64,000 bases of DNA. Source: Halichondria panicea (Eukaryota; Porifera; Demospongiae; Suberitida; Halichondriidae). Position 1 is the first letter of the stretch. Every line of letters starts with the position of its first letter. The notes beneath the pieces are model-generated. The model was not told where the DNA came from. It saw only the letters and a list, made by a program, of their open reading frames with translations, and searched no databases. The position numbers and the translations under genes were made by a program. Below are positions 56,716 through 64,000 of this stretch, in pieces. The DNA lies in NCBI RefSeq assembly GCF_963675165.1, contig NC_087393.1, positions 4,035,502-4,099,501 of the forward strand, written 5' to 3'.

Positions 56716-59700
56716 ATGTACACATGCACAGTCATGAGCTCTACTGATACTGGCACCCCTAGCTCTACCGATATACCCAACAGCTCTGAGACTTCCCACT
56801 CCAACCCTCCACCTCACACACCACCACCCCACAATGTACATACCAGCAAACCCACTAGTCTAAGAGTACCGAATACTACCTGTGATGTCAAAGACATCCC
56901 TAAACCCACATCCAAAGTAGACAACACTACCATAGATGATTCTAGGCCAACCGACTCTGATGAGGTCGAACTGATCCCTCTCCCCCCTCCGCACCCAAGA
57001 GGGGGTGTGTCCATTCTAGCACACAAGCTGTGGATTGGAAATCTGGACAAGAGGCTCACAGAGTAAGTACATAGTAGAGTATAGTATTACTTAGCTTTAA
57101 TAGAATGCACTATGTTGAGAATCAAATAGTTATGTGCTTCAAGAGCACTTAACATTTAGTTTGGGTCATCCTCTGGTGAGTGTTGTGAACACATTGCTAT
57201 GTAATAATTATAGGGGAGTACCCAGAATGATACAGCTAACTGGCATAAGGCGAATTGCACACACATTTCTGTTTAATAGACTGTGTAGCAGGTCACCTCT
57301 CAATGTACATGTACACATATGTAAACCACACAGGGATTCCCCCCTGTAACTCACATGTAAATTAAACTTGTACCGGATTTCCCCTGAATGTTATTAATAG
57401 CCTAGCTCATACAACACACGGTTAATACTTGCGCAATAGGGATGCTTCTCCTTATCTTGTACCCTTGCTCTTACACACTGGTATTTCAACAGTGACCGAA
57501 ACTATTGGATGTGATCTGTACGCGTGACACTATTGGATGGTCATGTGATCTGTACGTTTAACACTATTGGATGGAGTTGAATTGTTTGGTACCAGGGTTT
57601 TGATATCGTAATGTAATGTAATCAGACAGTGACTATCTGTTTTGTCATGCCAGGAGCAAACAATCCTGCTTAACTATTTGCTACAGTGATTCCAAACATT
57701 CCTATAGCTTCGCACACACGTATTCTTGCTCACCATTTACTATATAGACTTGTTGCCCAGTGTGTGGTCAGATCAAAGCAATCCAGTGCTAATGCCCTCA
57801 GGCATTATGTTGCTCCAGTGCAATATATGGCATTTTGCACTCGTGTTGGACAATAACTAATACTTGTAAAAGAATGAGCGTACAAATTGAATAAGTTGCT
57901 CAAAGCAAGATGGTATTATAACGTGTGCCGAGCCTCATAGTGTGCCATACCTGTTTGCAAGCATGGCATTAAGTGTTTGTGTACTGGATGTAGTAGCTCA
58001 GTGAATTTGTATCGTCAATTTGTGATATTTGGCTTACACTCCCTTGATTAATATAGGATCTTCTGTTCATGTGGATAGCTTGCCAGTAAAATATCAATCC
58101 CAGCACATAACTTGAGTTGCTCCTGTGCGCTCCATGTAATAGGTACATGCAAATACTGTTTGTAGTTTTAGCTGGTTTCAATTTGTTTAAAGCTGTCTTT
58201 TAGTTGACCCAGCTGCTACAAGTCACTGACTTGCTAAGTACCGTATTTACTTGATTAAACGCCCATCTCGTTTAAACGCCCATGGTAAACGCTCTGTCTT
58301 TGTCAATAAACATACTTTTTATGATGGCAGAGAGAGAGATACCAACACAAAGGAGAAACATCACTCCTATGGCTTAAGATTTAAGCTGAGAGCTGGGGCA
58401 GCAGTCAAAAAGAGCATAATAACTGCTGCTGTAAGAGTTTGGAGTAGACATGACCAATAAACGCCCACCATTTCGAACCATCTCGTTTAAACGCCCCCTT
58501 TACAGACTTCGATATGAAATAAACGGCCGGGCGTTTAATCAAGTAAATATAGTATAATTATACATATCTATTCCTCTGCTAACAACTTGACAATCATCTG
58601 TATAGCATTCGTTGCAAAATTTCTCCCTAGTGAAAAAAATTCTTACGTCTGCACTACTATCTGATCTTTCCTTTTCTCTTTACAGTCAGAATATTCTGAG
58701 GTTTGTGACTCAGTATGGGAGTGTGGTCTCGTTCCGGTTCCTGTTCAAGGCTGGATCGGAGAGGGCGGAGCCTCGGGGTTACGTCTTCGTTGAGTACTCC
58801 TCTAGAGAGGTACTTGTGTTGGTTTTATATCATAGGGTAGGGGCAGATATAGATACTTTTCGATACATATACGAGCCTCAAAACTATGTACTTGTCAGTA
58901 GTGCATGCACTCCTGGTACTGTTCATCTGCTATACATGTATGTATTATTGTGTTTACATGTATATATGTACCCTATAGCTGAGGATTGACCCAGAAACAC
59001 AAAAATTGACATTCGGTATTTGAAACCTCTCTACTGTTAAGGGTGTGGTCATTGAACCTCCAAAATAAAATCGTCGAAATGTTTAGTTTGGGCATAGATA
59101 GAGTAGAAGAGGGATTGGAAACGGAAGTGATTCACGTGATGTTTTACAATGAAGTCTACGTAGTGGCTCTGGGACCATCCGTGTATCTCCTCATAACTCC
59201 CGCAAAAGCCCGGGAAACTTATTGTGTCCAAAGCATACATCTCAGAGCTACCCCCATGTGTACTGGGTGATGAAATCACAATCGACAAACACACGAGCAA
59301 AATTCTCTGGACTTGTAGAAGCTGACTGCATAGACTCAAGTAGACTTCTGTGTGATTACTGAATCACATGCCCCCTGATAGTAGGTATCAATTGGAAACA
59401 AAGAAAATATAATCTCGATTGTCGTGAAGTAGCTAGAGGTACACAGAGCGATTTTTCATGCTTGTGTTCCTATAGTACCTTTGATATAGCTAAGGCTTTG
59501 TAACTAAATAGTGTCCTGTGTCCCAAATGGCCTCAAGTATTAGAGAAAGTTGATGTTTAGCAGCAGAACTGCTCGTGGACTTCTTTACAGAGAGCAAAAC
59601 AATTCTCATGAATTATTCATGTTTAGCCCTCGTGTTAAAAAGTAAGCCTCGATTAAAACCGCGGAGATACACGGATGGTACTTCGAGGGTACTTCCGTTT

Positions 59701-60563
59701 CCAATCCCTCTTCTACTCTATCTATGGTTTGGGCAAGCCGCGAAAACGAAAATATATGTTATTCTGTAATCGTTAGTATAATTATAGCAATAATTATAGG
59801 GATGATGCAATTGTTGCAATTTTATGATGACCATTATTTTTACGCTACCAGGAGGCTGAGATTGCCAAGGCTGGACTAGATGGTAAGAAAGCTCTGGGGA
59901 AGAAGATCATCGTGGACTGGGCCAAGGCTGACTTGGGAATTAACAAGAAAACAGTGAGTGCAGAGGATGAATCTAGTCCACTGCATTGTGTGTTACACTT
60001 TTCAGTGGCTGCAATGTTTTGTTGAATGAACCACTTGCATTCAATGCACATGATAATGAACAATCATGATCTTTGAGAGTCCATTAAGAACATTACGACT
60101 TCCCTCGTTAAATCTTTAGTTGCATAAACCTGATAACTCTGTGTTCCCCTGCATGCAGGCTAGCACAGTGTCTGAGACATGGGATGCAAGTGCTGTCTCC
60201 AAGACTCTGGGAAGTCGAGAAAGGTGCAATATACTAGATACTGCCATTCACAATTGGTACTTTCATTGATATGAGTAGAGCTCATACAGCAGATGACCCT
60301 TTACCACAGTTCTTCATGTTAGAATTACACAGGAGCCTTTGATGACCCATTCCCATAATACAAATAGACTTACACAAGAGTGTTTAATGACCCTTTACCA
60401 TATTACTTTAATCTCTCCACACAGCACGACTTCCAAGATTGCTGCCCTAGAGGCCAAGCTCCGGCAGATGGAGGAGTCAGACGTCCCCGTCAAGAGACCA
60501 CGCCTCTCTCCCCACCCCCTCACACACAGACACACTTTAGGTGATTCTAGATCTGTATACTGA
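56716..60563 (+). CDS. RBM18: RBM18-like RNA-binding protein (5 exons, about 258 aa)
   Basis: Exons 56716-57062, 58686-58809, 59852-59953, 60159-60223 and 60425-60563 join in frame. An N-terminal 100-residue Ser/Thr/Pro-rich disordered region precedes one RRM: KLWIGNLDKRLTE (RNP2), ILRFVTQYGSVVSFRFLF, PRGYVFVEYSSRE (RNP1), AEIAKAGLDGKKALGKKIIV. The C-terminal helix KIAALEAKLRQMEESD matches the KI.AIEAKL segment of RBM18, followed by basic Pro-rich residues. The human protein is 190 aa; the extra length is the N-terminal region. RBM18 is a poorly characterised nuclear RNA-binding protein. Start options are ATG at 56716 or 56734. Intron 1 contains a MITE. Confidence 0.85.
58241..58552. mobile_element. 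TA-flanked MITE in RBM18 intron 1, 312 bp
   Basis: The ends CCGTATTTACTTGATTAAAC and GTTTAATCAAGTAAATATAG are complementary, between TA dinucleotides (58239-58240, 58553-58554). The interior repeats CTCGTTTAAACGCCC several times. Confidence 0.85.
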
Positions 60564-60751
60564 ACACACTAGCTAGCAGGTATGGCATATGCATCAGCTA
60601 TAAATAAGTTTTTTGTGTTATGTCACTTATTATGTTGATTTTATCGTATGACCTTGATCTGGTGTATTTCTTCATCAAACAAAATTGGCACATTATCATG
60701 GTATGGGTATATAAGCAAGCGTACTCTTCCTAATGAACTCTTGTTTATAGT

Positions 60752-61561
60752 CTATCCTCGTTTCTGTTTTTTGAACCATGGAATCTTGGGCACAAATCTG
60801 GGTGTTGTCTTCATGTACTTTTCATAGTCTGATCCAAACTCCTTCACCAAATCAGGTTCTTCAAAAACAGCGACTGCGTAGACAACATACAAAGTGAACA
60901 TGGTAGCCAGTAATAGGTGGCCCAGGGTCAAACGTGGGGTAACCCATAGCAACAACAACGAGAATGTATAGATGGGGTGTCGCACAAAACCATAAAGACC
61001 AGACAACACTAATCTAGTTGGTGCTGCTTCTGGTCTTTTCGCTATTCCTAGCATCTGAATCGGGTTGAGATTTAGTAGAGCTGTTGTAACACCACAGACT
61101 GAAAATAACATCAAACCAAACACAACAAGCCTTAACCAAGGATTGACAATGTCCCATATTACTTCCGTCATAGGAATCCAACAAATGTACATAATGTACA
61201 AGCATGATGCACTGGCGAACACGTACACCGACCTATGGTAGGATTCAGGCAAAACAAACGTCAACAGTTTCTTCAGTGGTCCTCTCAGCATCGAACTGTG
61301 TTGAAGTCCGAACAGACCTGCTAGTAGTGTGTTATTGATGGCTGGAGCAGAGCTCAGGAAAGGGAGCGTCAGTCTGTTCCATTCTGGCTTGTGGTTGACG
61401 CCCAATAGCTGGTAGATGAGATTGTGGTAATCTTTGGGTGCCAGTGATAAGAGCAACTTGATATCCAGCACAAACACACTCATGTAGACAAGGGACAGCC
61501 CAGCAAAAATCCCACAAACCAGTCGAACAGCAAGTGAAATGATCTTCATCTCTTGCTTCAT
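60752..61561 (-). CDS. Intronless membrane methyltransferase-like protein of the MddA/NnrU/nurim superfamily
   Basis: The 269-codon single exon has about six hydrophobic helices. Segments GLFGLQHSSMLRGPLKKL, HRSVYVFASASCLYIM, YGFVRHPIYTFSLLLLWVTP, LTLGHLLLATMFTLYVVYAV and EEPDLVKEFGSDYEKYMKTT fit bacterial methanethiol S-methyltransferase (MddA)-type proteins and the wider isoprenylcysteine-methyltransferase-like fold: QHS...R, RHP, and FEE.DL...FG..Y..Y near the C-terminus, where S-adenosylmethionine binds. MddA converts methanethiol to dimethyl sulfide. Nurim, the animal nuclear-membrane relative, normally lacks the FEE.DL...Y tail, so I favour an MddA-like enzyme. The lack of introns among intron-rich neighbours is notable. 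It converges with RBM18 (188 bases apart). The start could also be Met5. Confidence 0.8.
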   Translation of the reverse strand: MKQEMKIISLAVRLVCGIFAGLSLVYMSVFVLDIKLLLSLAPKDYHNLIYQLLGVNHKPEWNRLTLPFLSSAPAINNTLLAGLFGLQHSSMLRGPLKKLLTFVLPESYHRSVYVFASASCLYIMYICWIPMTEVIWDIVNPWLRLVVFGLMLFSVCGVTTALLNLNPIQMLGIAKRPEAAPTRLVLSGLYGFVRHPIYTFSLLLLWVTPRLTLGHLLLATMFTLYVVYAVAVFEEPDLVKEFGSDYEKYMKTTPRFVPKIPWFKKQKRG

Positions 61562-61611
61562 TTGAAGGTTGAGTTGATAATGGTCGCATTTATGAAAGTC
61601 ACATACGGTCC

Positions 61612-61703
61612 CAGGCCGATTTTTTTTTAATAGAACGAAGTTGAAAAATATGCTGACCTAGCGTTCAATTGGAGACGGATCAGCCTGGAATCGAGGCTAG
61701 TCT
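61612..61703. repeat. Short derivative of the 22.7-kb transposon family
   Basis: CCCAGGCCGAT at the left and CCTAGCGTTCAATTGGAGAC, GGATCAGCCTGGAATCGAGG and CTA at the right correspond to the termini of the 22738-24352 element. The middle is unrelated, so it is a small internal-deletion relative. Confidence 0.65.
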
Positions 61704-62081
61704 CCTACATGCAGTCCTCACGTTGACTGGGCCCATAACCTGTTCAAAGTTTATGGAAACTGACAAGACTGACACAAAAACAATCATACGCATGGTTAAA
61801 TAAGAACCTGTCAGAATGTTCTAGAATAGTTACTAAATATAGACTAAATGATGCAATAACTAATAAGTCATAATCAGTTATAGTTCAACCTTGAAATTAT
61901 AATTATGTTCAACACATGGCACTAGTGATTATGAACAGACATGCAAAGAAGCAGCCGCACAAGAATAGAATACAGAGAACAAAGTATGGGAAAATTAACA
62001 TGTACACCATTAATTGACTATTATTACGGCCATGAATATAATTATACCTATGATTGTACGCATAGATATTGGCTTAAGTCT
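61704..62081. other. Intergenic, no gene seen
   Basis: AT-rich sequence upstream of the MddA-like gene and downstream of RSL1D1; a short plus-strand frame at 61941-62246 overlaps RSL1D1 coding sequence on the other strand and is its shadow. Confidence 0.4.
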
Positions 62082-63711
62082 TCAGTTTCCTTGGTAACCA
62101 TCATGGTCGTTATCAGTGTCGGTATCGAGCTTGACTCGCTTGGTTTGGGGTCCTTCGTCACTGGCAGCTGGCAGCAGGGCCGGAGGGGGAGGGAGGGAGT
62201 TGTAGATAGGGAGGGATATAGAGTCGGGCGTCTTCAGATGAACTGATTGGATATTGTGTAGTCCTCGTGGTATGTGCGAGGAGACTCCTTTAATTGCCGC
62301 TAGTGTACGTGTTAGTGACCAGGTGCTCACAAGTGAACCCCACCCTTCCAATGGAGACGTTGCTATGGTGTGTGTGGGAGGGTGTGTGTGTGTGTGAGTG
62401 GGTGAGGGTGTGTGTGTGGGGGGGAGGGGGATATCACTATATAACTCAGGTGAGTACGGAAAAGTTAATTCATACACATACCACATTGTGACGTAATTAC
62501 ACAAACTGTCAGTATTTCAACGTACACATAGCATGGTTTACAAATTATACGACAGTACTATAATTATACGGACCCTACCAGCACGAGCCTAGACCAATGT
62601 GCAGGTAGGTGGAGTTTCTAGCTTGCTGAATCTCCAGTGCCAAATCTTTCTTCAACATGTCCACAGGAATTGGCAGCCTGCAAGAGAATTGGTAGTACTC
62701 AATGGTCATTCTTAAGTATGCTACGTTCACTTACTTTTTCGTTTCGAAGAACCTCTTTCCCAGTAATCGGGGGAGCATCTGGTAGACACGTTTATCAGAT
62801 AAGAAGATGTCGTAGTTAGAGCAGAGTTGACGTTTGGACTCAAATGATTTGTAGTTAGTCTTTAGCTTGCTGATGGAATCACCTGTGTACGCAATCACAA
62901 AGATGAAGGGGAACACTATGTACAAAAGTTAATACAAATAGGATCTTTAAAGGGCCATAGCTTTAGTTTTGATGGTCCAACTTGAATAATCCCGAAAATT
63001 GTAGGCTATGCATGTAGGTAAGGGAATGTGGGCTGTGACCGAAAATCACAAAAATGTTGTGATTTTAATTACTGCAATCAGACAAACTGGCGACTAGTTA
63101 TGGCCACTCAAAGAAATAATTTCTGCCAATGCTTTCCGGCTTAGACATACATAAATACACATCATGCATGTACGTTTGCAGTGTGCAACCAACCTACCTT
63201 GTTGACGCCTTCGACTTTCTTCTCTTTCAAGAATTCCTTGGCTTCTCCTTTCTCTCTCTCAGTGATGAGGCACAGGTCAGTGCCAGCGACGGGGTAGAGG
63301 GTGTGTGGGAGTGGCCTGGGTGGGTCACATGATACCGTGCGGTTACATAGGAACAATGATGATGGCATTTTACCTAGCTTGATTATAACCAATTGAAATA
63401 TAGTGTGTATCCTAAGTGTGCAACAGGTGATGAATGTATAACAAAAACCACATCAAAGAGATTATCTCCTTTTGTGTAGGGTTGCCAACTCACACTCTCA
63501 ATGATCGGACAGTCCTGTCAGGGATCTTCTTGAGTGCCACCACCATGGAGACAAGAGAATCTTCATCAACCAGCTTAGGCTTGCTCTTCTTTTGCACAGT
63601 ACTGTGATATGTCTGGAGTGCTGCTACTGCCTTGCTCACCTGTGCAAGCAACAACAGGTTAAGTAGCAGCATACTATTATTATACAGTTCCCTCACCAAA
63701 GTCTCATCCAT
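62082..63711 (-). CDS. RSL1D1: RSL1D1, ribosomal L1 domain-containing protein (6 exons, one apparent frameshift)
   Basis: Exons: 63711-63697 (only five codons, MDETL), 63639-63494, 63315-63194, 62882-62735, 62677-62579 and 62362-62082. The product shows the L1-domain order of RSL1D1: KAVAALQTY, SLVSMVVALKKIPDRTVRSL, DLCLITEREK, LKTNYKSFESKRQLCSNYDI, FLSDKRVYQMLPRLLGKRFF, KKLPIPVD, GSCNVSIGRVGF, LHNIQSVHLKTPDSISLPIY. The family acts in the nucleolus in ribosome biogenesis and senescence control. In the last exon the homology leaves its frame at about 62309 (after CEHLVTN) and resumes one base later (LAAIKGV), so a one-base insertion is present. The donor GTTGGT of exon 3 is unusual but keeps frame. 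The C-terminus is short compared with human (490 aa). Confidence 0.85.
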
Positions 63712-64000
63712 GATGCTGGTTTGCTCAAGCCTATTATTTTTGGCTGGGTTGCAACCACGTGGCTTTACCTCAGTATAAACAAGCCCTTGCAAACGGCTAG
63801 ATATCTATTCCGTTCTATTAAGGAAACATCGGCCTCTATTTATTTCATCACATATCGACGACCTTTGCCCACATTTCAATGTCTTATAACAAATTCTCAA
63901 TCTGTACACACATATATAACAACATGATATCTAGGCACATTATAATTATACAATGATCAGCAAGGTAGAAAGTTATTGGATAATAACGTCATCAATCATG
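63712..64000. other. Upstream of RSL1D1, no gene seen
   Basis: The RSL1D1 promoter and 5' leader should lie here. A short plus-strand open frame (63721-63927) has no recognisable features. Confidence 0.35.

Noticed and set aside
60752..61561. Calling this gene nurim (NRM)
   Set aside because: Fold and several motifs are shared, but the FEE.DL...FG..Y..Y tail and RHP region fit MddA-type methyltransferases better; left as superfamily.
62290..62325. A 31-nt GT-AG intron in RSL1D1
   Set aside because: It restores the frame, but removes residues (EHLVTN) that align with the family, so a one-base insertion explains the data better.
1..64000. tRNA and rRNA genes
   Set aside because: No cloverleaf with A and B boxes and no rRNA core sequence was recognised by eye; a tRNAscan run could still find one.

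Overview
This window reads as nuclear DNA from an early-branching animal, most likely a demosponge. Genes are split by short GT-AG introns, intergenic space is small, the DNA is AT-rich with endlessly repeated short palindromes (ATAATTATA, TGCATGCA, GTACATGTAC), and the recognisable proteins are animal housekeeping families. The sponge call is inference; the species cannot be fixed by reading.

Left end (1-2.9 kb): the first four coding exons of a minus-strand gene that I identify as SMG1, the nonsense-mediated-decay kinase; it runs off the left edge. Middle (3-37 kb): a repeat graveyard. It holds inverted-repeat DNA transposons with readable target-site duplications (4.6, 33.5 and 34.3 kb with 9-bp duplications; 22.7-24.35 kb with an 11-bp duplication and RecQ-helicase and ZAD-like fragments inside; several TA-flanked MITEs), a LINE reverse-transcriptase remnant, a LINE-type 2A peptide remnant, a stray copy of an SLC35B3 exon, decayed SET- and HECT-like pieces, a local tandem duplication of exon-like blocks, and a nearly complete Ngaro-type tyrosine-recombinase retrotransposon (27.7-33.0 kb) with split direct repeats in the order A1-ORFs-B1-A2-B2. 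Its reverse transcriptase is interrupted by a MITE directly after the catalytic YLDD motif.

Right part (37.6-63.7 kb): compact and gene-dense. Exon structures I could join in frame are SLC35B3 (PAPS transporter, 9 exons, 510 aa, minus), a 612-aa disordered Ser/Pro-rich protein (2 exons, plus), a 278-aa protein with an internal 2A ribosome-skipping motif (plus), a peptide O-xylosyltransferase (8 exons, 832 aa, minus), RBM18 (5 exons, 258 aa, plus), an intronless membrane methyltransferase of the MddA/NnrU/nurim superfamily (269 aa, minus) and RSL1D1 (6 exons, minus, one apparent frameshift). Two pairs are head-to-head over about 0.3 kb (SLC35B3 with the 612-aa gene; XYLT with RBM18).

Functionally, SLC35B3 (PAPS supply to the Golgi) and the xylosyltransferase (first sugar of glycosaminoglycan chains) both serve sulfated proteoglycan synthesis and lie within about 8 kb of each other. 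The most unusual signals are the two 2A-like motifs, the capture-type transposon at 22.7 kb, and the nested insertions in the Ngaro element.
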